Numbered from the stretch's first letter, positions 7,192 through 17,001 are shown. The stretch: 64,000 bases of DNA from Thalassomonas sp. M1454 (GCF_007097525.1 NZ_VKDD01000002.1:496001-560000), one strand, 5' to 3'. Numbers and translations are program-made. The notes: a model not told the origin generated them from the letters alone.

Positions 7192-9303
7192 ATGAGTAAA
7201 CGTATTATGTTAGTACCGGTTGGCTTTGGTGTGGGTCTTACCTCGGTTGCTTTTGGTTTATTTCACAAACTACAGCAGTTAGGGATTAACGTTGGCCACT
7301 TTAAGCCAATAAGTCAGCCATCGCGTAATGTTATGTCTAATGATCAAAACTCTCCGGCCGAATTTAGTCAATTTAACGAAACGTCATTACCAATTAGCTA
7401 CGTAGAGCAAAAAGTTGGTGATGGTGACTTAGACGTGATACTTGAAGAAATCGTCGGTAACTTACAAAAGTTTGACCAAGAAGTGGTCATTATTGAAGGT
7501 TTAATAGAAACTACTAGGCAATCGTATGCGGCAAAAATAAATGCAGAAGTAGCCTCTGCGCTATCGGCAGATATTGTATTTGTTGCCACCCCAGATAGAG
7601 ACTCACCTGAGCAATTTGAAGACCGAATTGAAGTAAGTGCAAGCAACTTTGGCGGTTTAAAAAACAAACGCTTAAAAGGTTGTATCATTAATAAGATGAA
7701 CTCACCGGATAAAGACGAGTTCGGCTTATTGCCAAGAGATACCGAGTTTAATACTGACTTTGACTTACAACCTTGGCTTGATTTAAACATCTTTAAAAAA
7801 CCGCACTTTGATTTAATTGGTACCATTAACTGGGATATCGATTTAGTTGCCCCTAGGGTTGCCGAAATAAGAAACTATCTTGATGCCACAGTATTACACT
7901 CAGGTGATATGGAGCATCGCCGTATTCGTAGTGTTAGTTTTTGTGCTCGAAGTGTTGGTAACTTGATGAGCCATTTAGTACCAGGGCGTTTAATTGTTAC
8001 ACCAGGTGATAGAACCGATATTATCGTTGCTACTTGTTTGTCAGCACTTAACGGTACCAAAGTAGGTGCTTTACTGCTTACTAATGGCTTTGTACCAAAT
8101 GAGAGTGTGATGGAGCTTTGTCAGCAAGCGTTTGAGTCGGGTTTACCTGTGTTGTCTGTGCCGTGGGATACATGGCGTACATCAAGACATTTGATGAATT
8201 ACAACCCTGAAGTGCCTGAAGAAGACGTACAGCGCCAAGACCGGATAAAACAACACGTAGCTGATAACATTAACTCAGCTTGGGTTGAGCGCTTATTGGG
8301 TACTAAAGTTACCGGTCAATTGCTTTCTCCGCCAGCCTTTAGACATAAACTTACTGACTTGGCCAAAGCTGCCAATAAGTTGGTAGTACTGCCAGAAGGT
8401 AATGACATACGCACCATTAAAGCTGCAGCGATTTGTGCCGAGCGCAATATTGCCCGTTGTCAGTTATTAGGTAATAAAGAAGAAATCTTACGTATTGCCG
8501 AGCAACAAGGTATTACCTTGCCAAGTAATGTGATGATCACTGAGCCGGAAAATATTATTGAAAACTACGTTAACCCGTTAATGGAGCTAAGAAAACATAA
8601 AGGTTTAACTGATATTGTCGCGCGCGAGCAATTACAAGATAACGTGATGCTTGGCACCATGATGTTAAAACTAGGCCAAGTTGATGGCTTAGTTTCTGGC
8701 GCAGTTAATACCACCGCCAATACCATACGCCCAGCGTTACAGTTAATTAAAACCGCACCGGGTAACTCATTAGTATCATCGGTATTCTTTATGCTATTAC
8801 CTGATCAAGTATTAGTCTACGGTGATTGTGCAATTAACCCTGAGCCAAATGCGGAGCAATTAGCCGATATTGCCATTCAGTCTGCCGATTCTGCGAAAGC
8901 ATTTGGTATTGAGCCAAAAGTTGCGATGATCAGCTACTCAACCGGTACATCGGGCTCGGGTGAAGAAGTTGCTAAAGTTGCTTTAGCAACTAAATTAGCA
9001 CAAGAAAAGCGTCCAGATTTAATTATCGATGGTCCGTTGCAATACGATGCGGCTATTATGGAAAACGTTGCTAAGAAGAAAGCGCCTAACAGCCCGGTTG
9101 CAGGTAAAGCAACGGTCTTTGTATTCCCAGATCTCAATACGGGTAATACAACGTATAAAGCGGTGCAGCGCTCTGCCGATCTAGTGAGTATTGGTCCTAT
9201 GTTGCAAGGTTTGAATAAACCAGTAAATGATTTATCTAGAGGGGCTTTGGTTGACGATATTATTTACACCATAGCGCTTACTGCTATTCAAGCAACGCAA
9301 TAG
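7192..9303 (+). CDS. pta: Phosphate acetyltransferase (long form)
   Basis: Converts acetyl-CoA and phosphate to acetyl phosphate, feeding AckA. At 703 residues it is the three-domain enterobacterial form. The N-terminal P-loop-like domain (KRIMLVPVGFGVGLTSVAFGL) and central DRTGG domain are regulatory; the C-terminal PTA_PTB domain is catalytic (VVLPEGNDIRTIKAA, GLVSGAVNTTANTIRPAL, MISYSTGTSGSGE, GPLQYDAAI). The start at 7192 is chosen because AGGAGAG lies directly upstream. It follows ackA after one base and ends at a hairpin between convergent genes. Confidence 0.97.
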   Translation: MSKRIMLVPVGFGVGLTSVAFGLFHKLQQLGINVGHFKPISQPSRNVMSNDQNSPAEFSQFNETSLPISYVEQKVGDGDLDVILEEIVGNLQKFDQEVVIIEGLIETTRQSYAAKINAEVASALSADIVFVATPDRDSPEQFEDRIEVSASNFGGLKNKRLKGCIINKMNSPDKDEFGLLPRDTEFNTDFDLQPWLDLNIFKKPHFDLIGTINWDIDLVAPRVAEIRNYLDATVLHSGDMEHRRIRSVSFCARSVGNLMSHLVPGRLIVTPGDRTDIIVATCLSALNGTKVGALLLTNGFVPNESVMELCQQAFESGLPVLSVPWDTWRTSRHLMNYNPEVPEEDVQRQDRIKQHVADNINSAWVERLLGTKVTGQLLSPPAFRHKLTDLAKAANKLVVLPEGNDIRTIKAAAICAERNIARCQLLGNKEEILRIAEQQGITLPSNVMITEPENIIENYVNPLMELRKHKGLTDIVAREQLQDNVMLGTMMLKLGQVDGLVSGAVNTTANTIRPALQLIKTAPGNSLVSSVFFMLLPDQVLVYGDCAINPEPNAEQLADIAIQSADSAKAFGIEPKVAMISYSTGTSGSGEEVAKVALATKLAQEKRPDLIIDGPLQYDAAIMENVAKKKAPNSPVAGKATVFVFPDLNTGNTTYKAVQRSADLVSIGPMLQGLNKPVNDLSRGALVDDIIYTIALTAIQATQ

Positions 9304-9321
9304 TAATATCTTGCTATATAC

Positions 9322-9364
9322 AACTCGAGGCTCGCTTAATTGTGATTCCTCGAGTTAATTTTAT
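9322..9364 (+). terminator. Hairpin after pta
   Basis: Perfect 9-bp stem AACTCGAGG (9322-9330) / CCTCGAGTT (9348-9356) with a 17-base loop, followed by AATTTT. It sits 18 bp after the pta stop in a convergent gap. The T run is short, so efficiency is uncertain. Confidence 0.65.
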
Positions 9365-9442
9365 GATGAGTTAGAAAGTATAAAGAAGCTCAAACCGCTT
9401 AAACCTAGCAATTGGTTTTTATCTCCTTAATATCTGAACTCC

Positions 9443-11770
9443 TTATATGATCCTTTTCGATTCAAGCTTAGTTAAATAAACCGCAATTGATTTTGACGTT
9501 GGGGTAAATGATCTATCGCCAAAGCTATCTAATGGTACTAATGGATTTGTTTCTGGATAATAAGCCGCTAAATTATCTCTTGGTATATCGTAAAAGCGGA
9601 TCTTAAAATCATCTACGCTGCGAGTTTCGCCATCTTTCCAAATAGAAGTGATTGCAACTAAGTCATCTTCTTTAAGTTTTAATCGTTTGGCATCAGCAGG
9701 GTTAATAAATACCACTTTACGCTCGCCAATAACGCCTCTGTACCTGTCGTTCATACCATAAATGGTGGTGTTAAATTGATCGTGTGAGCGCATTGATTGC
9801 AGGGTAAATAACTTTTGTTGTTTTTCTTGCTCAAAGCTTGCCATATCGATATCAATAACTGAACTTGGTAGTTTTGATGCGGTAAACTGGGCCTTATTTG
9901 AATTGGTTTTCCAAATATAGTTAGCCGCGCTATTGCCTAAATAAAATCCACCAGGGCTTTTAAGTTTTTCAGAGAAACCTTTAAAATCAGGAATTATATG
10001 TTCGATCATCGTTCTGATTTTTTGATAATCATTTGCTAATTCAAGCCAATCAATATTTTCTGAGCCTAACGTTGCATGGGCAATATTGGCGACAATGTTA
10101 GTTTCAGAGCGGAGCAGGGCTGAAGCAGGTTCAACCTTGCCATGAGAGGCATGTACCATAGAGAAGGTATCTTCAACGGTGACAAACTGCTCACCGCTTA
10201 ATTGTCGGTCAATCTCGGTGCGACCTAAGCAAGGTAAAATAATGGCGTCTTCACCAATTTGTAGGTGACTACGATTAAGCTTTGTTGATATTTGCACATT
10301 TAATTTTGTGTTTTTTAATGCTTGATAAGTTTGCTTAGTATCTGGCGCTGCGGCAGCAATATTGCCACCTAAACAAATTAACACTTTACTTTGTTTTTCG
10401 AGCAAAGCACTAAGCGCATGGTAAACGTTATGGCCATTTTCTAATGGCATTTCAATGTTAAGGTGTTTTGCTTGCGACGCTAAAAACTCTGCTGGCGGCT
10501 TTTCATTGATGCCCATGGTGCGATTACCTTGCACATTTGAATGGCCTCGCACAGGGCAAAGACCAGCGCCACTAACGCCAATATTGCCTTTAAGTAGTTG
10601 TAAGTTAACAAACTCTTGAATAGTAATAACCGAATGCTTGTGTTGAGTGATACCCATTGCCCAAGTTAATATCACTTTATCTGAGCTTAAAAACACCTCT
10701 GCCGCTTGCTCAATTTCAAATTGGCTAAGGCCTGATTGGTTTACTATTTGTTGCCAACTGGTTTGCTCAACTTGTGCTACATAGTCATCAAAGTTATGAC
10801 AATGCTCATTAATAAAATCTAAATTAAGCACTGGAGTTAAGGCGTTGTCGATACAATGTTGCTCTTTAGCCATAATGTATTTAACCATGCCTCTTACTAC
10901 GGCCATATCTCCACCTAGCAAAGGAGTATAATAAGCATGGCTTATTTCTGTGGCACTTGGGGTTAGTAATTCAATTGGGTTTTGCGGACTGGCAAAGCGC
11001 TCAAGAGCAACTTCTTTTAAGTTATTAAAGGTAACAATTTTACAGCCTTTGCGAGCAGCACTGCGCAAAGCATTCATCATGCGTGGGTGGTTTGTTCCTG
11101 GGTTTTGCCCAAACACTAATATGGCATCGGCTTGGTCAAAATCGTCAAGTACAACCGTACCTTTACCAATACCAATCGATTCCTTTAACGCAACGCCACT
11201 AGCTTCATGGCACATATTTGAACAATCAGGAAAATTGTTGGTACCAAAGCTGCGACCGAATAATTGATATAAGAATGACGCCTCGTTACTGGCTCGCCCT
11301 GATGTATAAAATTCAGCTTGGTTTGGACTTTCTAAAGCATTTAAATGCCTAGCAATACATGCATAGGCATCATCCCACGATATCTCTTGGTAATGATCGG
11401 TGCTGGCGTTATAACGCACAGGCTGTGTTAATCGACCTTGGTATTCAAGCCAATAATCACTTTGTTTTTGTAATTGGCTAACGCTGTACTCTGTAAAAAA
11501 CTTGGCATCAACTTTTTTAGATGTTGACTCCCAGGCAATCGCTTTAGCGCCGTTTTCGCAAAAGTGCAAAAAGCCTTCTTTCTTATCACCCCAAGCACAA
11601 CCCGGACAATCAAAACCTTTATCTTTATTCGCAACTAATAAGTTTTTAAGATTGGTTTTAGGTTGTTCGCTTTTAATTATATGTTTAAGCGTAGAGGTGA
11701 GTGATGAAATGCCTCCTGCTTTAGCTGGTTTACTAAAGTTACTGAACGTTGGTTTTTGTTTATCTACCAC
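9443..11770 (-). CDS. FdhF/YdeP-family molybdopterin oxidoreductase
   Basis: A 775-residue protein of the formate-dehydrogenase-like subfamily that includes E. coli YdeP. It has CPGCAWGD near residue 55, then molybdopterin-binding segments (SNMCHEASG, ADAILVFGQNPGTNHPRMM, TWAMGITQHKHSV, LCPVRGHSNVQGNRTMG) and a C-terminal MopB domain (YYPETNPLVPLDS). There is no export signal, so it is cytoplasmic. The single CPGC motif does not look like a full ferredoxin-type cluster site. The substrate is unknown for this subfamily; YdeP is linked to acid resistance in E. coli. It is encoded directly downstream of fdhD, which supplies the sulfur ligand of the cofactor. Confidence 0.9.
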   Translation of the reverse strand: MVDKQKPTFSNFSKPAKAGGISSLTSTLKHIIKSEQPKTNLKNLLVANKDKGFDCPGCAWGDKKEGFLHFCENGAKAIAWESTSKKVDAKFFTEYSVSQLQKQSDYWLEYQGRLTQPVRYNASTDHYQEISWDDAYACIARHLNALESPNQAEFYTSGRASNEASFLYQLFGRSFGTNNFPDCSNMCHEASGVALKESIGIGKGTVVLDDFDQADAILVFGQNPGTNHPRMMNALRSAARKGCKIVTFNNLKEVALERFASPQNPIELLTPSATEISHAYYTPLLGGDMAVVRGMVKYIMAKEQHCIDNALTPVLNLDFINEHCHNFDDYVAQVEQTSWQQIVNQSGLSQFEIEQAAEVFLSSDKVILTWAMGITQHKHSVITIQEFVNLQLLKGNIGVSGAGLCPVRGHSNVQGNRTMGINEKPPAEFLASQAKHLNIEMPLENGHNVYHALSALLEKQSKVLICLGGNIAAAAPDTKQTYQALKNTKLNVQISTKLNRSHLQIGEDAIILPCLGRTEIDRQLSGEQFVTVEDTFSMVHASHGKVEPASALLRSETNIVANIAHATLGSENIDWLELANDYQKIRTMIEHIIPDFKGFSEKLKSPGGFYLGNSAANYIWKTNSNKAQFTASKLPSSVIDIDMASFEQEKQQKLFTLQSMRSHDQFNTTIYGMNDRYRGVIGERKVVFINPADAKRLKLKEDDLVAITSIWKDGETRSVDDFKIRFYDIPRDNLAAYYPETNPLVPLDSFGDRSFTPTSKSIAVYLTKLESKRII

Positions 11771-11781
11771 AACAAAAGGCC

Positions 11782-12555
11782 TTAATAATAAATAGGGGCG
11801 TCATGTTTACGCACATGAACTAAGTTTAAATGATTTGTTTGAGCAATGTTTACCGCTAACTGACTTGGAGAGGCCAAACAAATTAAGTGCGAAATATTGG
11901 CAATGATGGCTTTGTGCACTAACTCAACGCTACATCGACTGGTTACGAGTAGCGCATATTGATTTGCAGTTAATTCTTTATTCACTAAATAACCAATGGT
12001 TTTATCAACCGCGTTATGGCGGCCAATATCTTCAGAGCAATAGATAATTTCACCATTAAGGGTGATTAAAGCCGCTGCGTGCATTGCGCCAGAAGCTTTC
12101 GCTTGCACTTGCCAATTATTTAATTGTTTTACTGCTTGTGTAAGGACTGGTTGCTCAATTATTGGCGTAGGAATTAAAGGAGCTAATTTAGGTAAAGCCT
12201 GGGCAACCGCTTCTACGCCACAGATGCCACAACTGCTGTTACTCTTTATACTACGTTTTTGGCTAGTAAGTTGCTGTGCAATACGATTGGCCACAGTAAC
12301 ATCAATTAATGCGGTACAGTTGTTGGCGTCTGTTTCAATTTTAATATCATGAATATCGTAACGGTACTTAATGACTTGTTCATTGTGTAAAAAGCCAATA
12401 ACAAAATGCTCAAGATCGTACGGACTTGCCATCATTACCGCATATTTAATTGAGTTGATAGTAATAGCTATTGCGTACTCTTCAACTAATTTATTAGCAA
12501 AGCTTGGCTTGTTGTTTTGCACCAAATAGTCTGTGGAGTTGGCGTTGTTTGTCAA
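11782..12555 (-). CDS. fdhD: Formate dehydrogenase accessory sulfurtransferase FdhD
   Basis: A 257-residue protein that passes sulfur from IscS to the bis-MGD molybdenum cofactor, a step needed for formate dehydrogenases to be active. Visible motifs are EYAIAITINSIKYAVMMASP near the N terminus, the essential cysteine pair in SSCGICGVEA (about residues 107-116), SGAMHAAALI and EDIGRHNAVDKTIGY. It lies 11 bp upstream of the molybdoenzyme gene and is transcribed with it, indicating that this oxidoreductase is its client. Confidence 0.96.
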   Translation of the reverse strand: MTNNANSTDYLVQNNKPSFANKLVEEYAIAITINSIKYAVMMASPYDLEHFVIGFLHNEQVIKYRYDIHDIKIETDANNCTALIDVTVANRIAQQLTSQKRSIKSNSSCGICGVEAVAQALPKLAPLIPTPIIEQPVLTQAVKQLNNWQVQAKASGAMHAAALITLNGEIIYCSEDIGRHNAVDKTIGYLVNKELTANQYALLVTSRCSVELVHKAIIANISHLICLASPSQLAVNIAQTNHLNLVHVRKHDAPIYY

Positions 12556-12715
12556 AAGTTGTATCTGCTAAGAGAGTAGGACACGTGCGGCTAATATACC
12601 ATAAACAGTTAAATATAGTGTAGATAGAATTTAACTAAGTTGTTAGCTCAATGCTTGTTTTTATAGACTTTTTACTATATTGTTAGCTAGTTTTTTAATG
12701 ATATGGATAATTATT

Positions 12716-13264
12716 ATGACAGGTACAATTTCACAAGAAAAACAACAACTTTTTGCCGCTGCCATAACTAATGGTGACGTAATTGTACGCACTCCATCAT
12801 CTGCTGATACGCAAGAAAACCCTGCCACGCCTTCTTATTCTAATCAAGAAGCGTTAATTAACGGTATCTGGATGATCCGCAATGGTATTTCTTTGTCTGA
12901 AGCATCACAATTATTCAATCAATGTTCATTAGCCACCGTATGGGGCTTTAAAAAAGTTGCTACCGACTTTAATAATTGGAATATTGAACAAGAGCCTTCA
13001 GACTTAACTTTAAGTGAGTTAAATGAAGAGTTAGCCAACAAAAATGACTTTATTAAACAGCTTGAAAAGCAACTTAAAAACCTTATGGCTATTCTAGCTT
13101 CTGCCAAAGAGCAAGACCCCGCACTAATGAACCGTGTTACTTTGCAATACATTAATGACAGTCGCCGTGAAACGGTAGATACCGCAAAAGAAGAAGCACG
13201 CCTTAAAGCTGAAAAAGAAGCTGAAGAGCAAGCGCTGTTAGTTAAGCAGATGCTTAACTTTTAG
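12716..13264 (+). CDS. Small cytoplasmic protein with C-terminal coiled coil, unknown
   Basis: A 182-residue protein that I do not recognise. The N-terminal half is mixed (QEALINGIWMIRNGISLSEA, then a short FNQCSLATVWGFKKVA). Residues 100-182 are strongly helical and charged, with heptad-like KQLEKQLKNLMAIL and a final KEEARLKAEKEAEEQALL stretch, so an oligomerising coiled coil is likely. The start at 12716 is preferred because the upstream codons would add a hydrophobic run with no ribosome site; ATG 12698 remains possible. It stands alone, about 160 bp from fdhD in the opposite direction. Confidence 0.65.
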   Translation: MTGTISQEKQQLFAAAITNGDVIVRTPSSADTQENPATPSYSNQEALINGIWMIRNGISLSEASQLFNQCSLATVWGFKKVATDFNNWNIEQEPSDLTLSELNEELANKNDFIKQLEKQLKNLMAILASAKEQDPALMNRVTLQYINDSRRETVDTAKEEARLKAEKEAEEQALLVKQMLNF

Positions 13265-13271
13265 CCTCATC

Positions 13272-13321
13272 TCATACCTTGTGTTTATCCCTTTTTTCTC
13301 ATAAAAGCTAGTTCACTTAGC
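13272..13321. repeat. Degenerate half copy of the 17002-17163 element
   Basis: The segment beginning ACCTTGTGTTTATCCC and ending near TTCACTTAGCTAA aligns over about 50 bp, with one gap and roughly three quarters identity, to 17102-17151 (GCCTTGTAATTATCCC to ATCACTTAATCAA). The conserved blocks are CCTTGT, TTATCCCTTTT, CTCAT and CACTTA. The other half and the terminal TTGGTAT end are missing. Confidence 0.55.
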
Positions 13322-13455
13322 TAAACAAATCTTCATTACAGTCTTTAACGATGCTAATAAGTTTATTGGCATCGATGCTACTTTTGCTATACCTTAATTA
13401 TATAATTTGTTGTAAATATCAGATTCAATTAAAAAATAATAATTTTGGAGTTAGT

Positions 13456-14337
13456 ATGGAAAACAATAATATCCCTGAAGAAGCGTTTGATTGGTACGAT
13501 TCTTATGCGCATGGTGGCATGGATCGCCGTACGTTCATGAAAAAACTAACTGGTTTAGTGGCGCTAGGTTATTCTATGTCAGTGTTAACTTCTGCTTTAT
13601 TACCTAACTATGCCTTAGCAGAGCAAGTGTCATTTAACGATCCTGAAATTAAAGCAAGTTATCAAAATTTTCCTTCAGCACTTGGCCATGGTGAAGGGCG
13701 AGGCTATTTAGTTGTCCCAAACGACGCTACTAAAAAATTACCTGTTGTGTTAGTTATCCATGAAAATAGAGGCTTAAACCCATACGTTAAAGATGTTGCC
13801 CGCCGTTTAGCAAAAGCTGGTTTTATTGCGTTTGCGCCCGACGCATTACAGCCATTAGGTGGTTATCCCGGTAACGATGATGAAGGCAGGGCAATGCAAA
13901 AAACACTGGATCGTGAAAAGATTCAACATGACTTTGTTGCTGCAGCTAAGTTTATAAAATCGCACAAACTATCAAATGGCAAACTTGGCGCTGTTGGTTT
14001 TTGTTTTGGTGGTTATATGGTTAATTACCTAGCGGCCATTGATAGCAACCTTATAGATGCCGGCGTACCATTTTATGGTACACCAGCGGCAAAAGCGCTG
14101 AGAAAAAATATTAAAGCACCACTGATGGTGCAACTAGGCGAGCTAGATAAACGCGTTAATGCAACTTGGCCTGAATATGAAGCGGACTTAAAAGCAGCTA
14201 ATGTTGATTACGTTATGCATTCATATACTGGCGCTAAACACGGTTTTCATAATGACTCAACCGGGCGTTTTGACAAGGAAAACGCCGAATTAGCATGGAC
14301 AAGAACAATCGATTTCTTTAAAGCAAAACTTGCTTAA
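13456..14337 (+). CDS. Tat-exported dienelactone hydrolase-family protein
   Basis: A 293-residue alpha/beta hydrolase. The N terminus carries a twin-arginine signal (DRRTFMKK, then a hydrophobic stretch ending ALLPNYALAEQ), so the enzyme should be folded in the cytoplasm and exported. The mature part shows VVLVIHENRGLNPYVKDVARRLA, the nucleophile elbow GFCFGG with Cys as in dienelactone hydrolase, the acid region QLGELDKRVN and the His in GAKHGFHND, giving a Cys-Asp-His triad. Start 13456 follows TTTGGAG at a good distance. Similar exported DLH proteins are common in marine bacteria, with unknown substrates. Confidence 0.9.
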   Translation: MENNNIPEEAFDWYDSYAHGGMDRRTFMKKLTGLVALGYSMSVLTSALLPNYALAEQVSFNDPEIKASYQNFPSALGHGEGRGYLVVPNDATKKLPVVLVIHENRGLNPYVKDVARRLAKAGFIAFAPDALQPLGGYPGNDDEGRAMQKTLDREKIQHDFVAAAKFIKSHKLSNGKLGAVGFCFGGYMVNYLAAIDSNLIDAGVPFYGTPAAKALRKNIKAPLMVQLGELDKRVNATWPEYEADLKAANVDYVMHSYTGAKHGFHNDSTGRFDKENAELAWTRTIDFFKAKLA

Positions 14338-14428
14338 CTTGATAGTGAGCTAAGATAAGAAATATGCTTTTATAGCTATAAAGGCTAGTCAGGTTTAACT
14401 GTGAACTTGATAAATGATGAAGCAGGAA

Positions 14429-14505
14429 TGGTGCTCGCTGCTGGACTCGAACCAGCGACACCTTGCATGTCATGCAAGTACTCTAACCAACTGAGCTAAG
14501 CGAGC
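14429..14505 (-). tRNA. tRNA-Val (GAC)
   Basis: A 77-nt cloverleaf on the minus strand with encoded CCA. The acceptor stem is GCTCGCT/AGCGAGC, the D arm contains AGCTCAGTTGGTTAGAG, the anticodon stem is CTTGC/GCAAG with loop ATGACAT (anticodon GAC), and the T arm is CTGG-TTCGAGT-CCAG. The body is very close to other gammaproteobacterial valine tRNAs. Confidence 0.96.
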
Positions 14506-14640
14506 TTATTTGTGAAACTGTTGTATGGACAACGTCGCTATAGTAACTAGCTGTTTTTATTGATGCAAGCGGTTTTACGCATACAGTTATAAATAGTTAA
14601 CTGTTTGTACAAAAGTTAAACGATGTCGCTGGTTTTTTTG

Positions 14641-16029
14641 TTAAAGCACAGGCTCTGAAGCTTTAGGTAATATTCCAGCTTTGGCGCGTCTTTGAATCAC
14701 TTTCAAACGCCATGCTAAGAAAATAGCTGCAGTAGTTAAACCTGAAATAAAGCCAATCCAGAAACCAGCCGCACCTAATCTTGGTACTATCCAATCGGTA
14801 ATACCTAGAATTACGCCTAAAGACAAACCAACTAACCAATAGGATACAAAGGTAATATATAAAATAGATTTTGTATCTTTATAACCCCTTAACGCACCCG
14901 CAGAGATAACTTGGATAAAGTCTGAAAACTGGAATAGGGCGGCTAAAAACATTAACTGTGCTGCTAAGTTAATTACGCTTTGATCGTTTGTATAAATAAG
15001 GGCTATTTGCTCTCTAAATACTATGGTTATAGTTGCTGTACATATTGCGATGATAAAGCCTAATATCATTGAATTAGTACAAATATCTTTTGCTTGTTGT
15101 TGATTATCTTCACCCACAGCAAAGCCCACTTTGATGGTAACTGCCATGGCAATTGATAGCGGGATCATAAATAACATCCCGGAAAAGTTTATCGCGATTT
15201 GATGACTAGCAACAATTTCAGAGCCTAAAGGCGCAAGAATTATGGCCACCACCGAAAACAAAGATACTTCAAATAATAAAGACAGCGCGATAGGTACGCC
15301 GAGTTTGAGTATGGTTGTTATTTCGTTAAAGTCTGGCCATGACAGGCCTTTGAATAAGTTAATATGTGCTAGTTTTTTTGACCAATACACATAAGCCAAC
15401 ATACCAAGAAACATTGCCCAGTAGACAATCGCGGTTGCAATACCACAGCCGGCACCGCCAAGCTCTGGTGCGCCAAACTCGCCATAAATAAAAATATAGT
15501 TTGCTGGGATATTAATGATTAAACCTATGATCGAGATAACCATAGTTGGTTTAGTAAAACTTAGCCCTTCAGTATAATTGCGCAGCACTATATATAAACA
15601 ATAGCCCGGGCCACCCCAAACAATGTAACCAAGGTAGTCAAACATTAACTCTTTTAATTTAGGTTCAAGCGCTAGCTTAGGCTCTAGATAAGGCGTTATT
15701 GCATAAAAGACAATAATTATTAGCAAGGACAGTATTAATGCAATCCAAGCGGTTTGTACGGTTGATTTGGCTATCGCATTAAAACGCTTTGAGCCAGCAT
15801 ACTGTGACACTATTGCTGAAAGTGCCATAACAACGCCATAAATGGTTAGTATTATTGGCAACCAAATACTACTTGCGACAGCAACTGCTGCCATGTCGGT
15901 TGCACTTACACGTCCTGCCATAACCGTATCGGCGAAACTCATTAAATTTTGAATGAGTTGGGCTATTAAAATTGGGTAGGCCAATTTCATTAAATCTTTG
16001 GTGTCTGTGAAAAATTTATCTAGAGTCAT
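14641..16029 (-). CDS. norM: MATE-family multidrug efflux protein, NorM-like
   Basis: A 462-residue inner-membrane exporter with about 12 predicted helices in two pseudo-symmetric halves. The N terminus (LAYPILIAQLIQNLMSFADTVMAGRVS) and the matching second half (LGVPIALSLLFEVSLFSVVAII) carry the MatE signatures. NorM-type pumps expel cationic drugs and dyes in exchange for Na+ or H+. The gene is back to back with ribE, an arrangement I recall from Vibrio and Shewanella. The NorM label rests on overall pattern, and drug specificity is unknown. Confidence 0.9.
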   Translation of the reverse strand: MTLDKFFTDTKDLMKLAYPILIAQLIQNLMSFADTVMAGRVSATDMAAVAVASSIWLPIILTIYGVVMALSAIVSQYAGSKRFNAIAKSTVQTAWIALILSLLIIIVFYAITPYLEPKLALEPKLKELMFDYLGYIVWGGPGYCLYIVLRNYTEGLSFTKPTMVISIIGLIINIPANYIFIYGEFGAPELGGAGCGIATAIVYWAMFLGMLAYVYWSKKLAHINLFKGLSWPDFNEITTILKLGVPIALSLLFEVSLFSVVAIILAPLGSEIVASHQIAINFSGMLFMIPLSIAMAVTIKVGFAVGEDNQQQAKDICTNSMILGFIIAICTATITIVFREQIALIYTNDQSVINLAAQLMFLAALFQFSDFIQVISAGALRGYKDTKSILYITFVSYWLVGLSLGVILGITDWIVPRLGAAGFWIGFISGLTTAAIFLAWRLKVIQRRAKAGILPKASEPVL

Positions 16030-16099
16030 TAGCGCAAAGATCGGATAATAGGGTTAACGCATAAAATGCAATTAAGTTTAGTTATTTAGAGAATGATAT

Positions 16100-16741
16100 A
16101 TGTTTACAGGAATTGTGCAATCAACAGGCGAAGTTAAATCCATAATAAGTGGAGATAATTTTAAACACTTTGTTATAAAGGTACCTTTAGAATTAATTGC
16201 AAATTTAACTATTGGCGCAAGTGTAGCTAATAATGGTGTTTGTTTAACTGCGGTTAAATTTGAAGCGTTAGATGAAGAGTTTGCGCAAATAGAATTTGAT
16301 GTGATAGATGAAACGCTACGCTTAACTAACTTAAACGAAATTGAAGTTGGCTCACAAATAAATATAGAGCGCTCGTTAAAAGCTGGAGATGAAATAGGTG
16401 GCCATATGGTTAGCGGTCATATTCATACTATGGCGACATTAGTAGAGCGAGTTGACTCTGCGGATAATTGCAAATTAACTTTTAGTATAGATAGTGCTTG
16501 GCACAAGTATATTTTTGCCAAAGGCTTTATTGGTGTTAACGGTGCGAGCTTAACCTTAGGAAATGTTGTTGCTGATGAGCAAGGTGAAACTATCTTTGAT
16601 CTACACTTAATTCCTGAAACATTAGAGCGTACTAACTTAGGCGAACTAGAAGTTGGCAAGCCAGTTAATATAGAAATAGATCAACAAACTATCACTATAG
16701 TAGATAGCATTGCTAGGATCATGAAAGATAGAAGCTTATAG
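16100..16741 (+). CDS. ribE: Riboflavin synthase, alpha chain
   Basis: A 213-residue enzyme that dismutates two 6,7-dimethyl-8-ribityllumazines to riboflavin. It begins MFTGIVQSTGEV and holds two lumazine-binding repeats: the first about residues 1-90 with NNGVCLTAV and the second about 97-190 with GHMVSGHIH and GVNGASLTL. Length is typical. It stands alone here rather than in a rib operon, and the 70-bp upstream gap is too short for an FMN riboswitch. Confidence 0.97.
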   Translation: MFTGIVQSTGEVKSIISGDNFKHFVIKVPLELIANLTIGASVANNGVCLTAVKFEALDEEFAQIEFDVIDETLRLTNLNEIEVGSQINIERSLKAGDEIGGHMVSGHIHTMATLVERVDSADNCKLTFSIDSAWHKYIFAKGFIGVNGASLTLGNVVADEQGETIFDLHLIPETLERTNLGELEVGKPVNIEIDQQTITIVDSIARIMKDRSL

Positions 16742-16761
16742 CCTATCTTAAAACACTTACT

Positions 16762-16968
16762 TTAAAATACTTGCTCGTCGTCAGCGTCAATCATTAATTG
16801 TATTTTCTGATTGTACTCATCGATGTGCATCGTCATGTGGATATCATTACAGCATGACGGGCAAGATTCATAATAATTCTGATCCCCTTGCGTTGTATCT
16901 AACGTGATATGTAAATGATGAGCACAGTGAGGGCACTGAATGGTTTTACGGCTTATATCATGGGGCAT
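16762..16968 (-). CDS. CPXCG-motif cysteine-rich protein
   Basis: A 68-residue protein with CPHC (residues 12-15) and CPSC (36-39) spaced to bind one zinc ion, followed by an acidic C terminus (DADDEQVF). It matches the small CPXCG family of uncharacterised gammaproteobacterial proteins, here with variant CPHC/CPSC pairs. A GGAGG-like site (complement of CCTCC near 16974) precedes the ATG. Convergent with ribE, 20 bp apart; no function is known. Confidence 0.88.
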   Translation of the reverse strand: MPHDISRKTIQCPHCAHHLHITLDTTQGDQNYYESCPSCCNDIHMTMHIDEYNQKIQLMIDADDEQVF

Positions 16969-17001
16969 GGTAACCTCCGCTTTTTATTAAGTTCGCTATT
17001 A

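Noticed and set aside
14429-14505. Integration site of a mobile element at tRNA-Val
   Set aside because: No integrase gene and no repeated tRNA 3' end was seen nearby, and flanking genes are housekeeping.
16030-16099. FMN riboswitch before ribE
   Set aside because: The gap is only 70 bp and none of the RFN element conserved blocks are visible.
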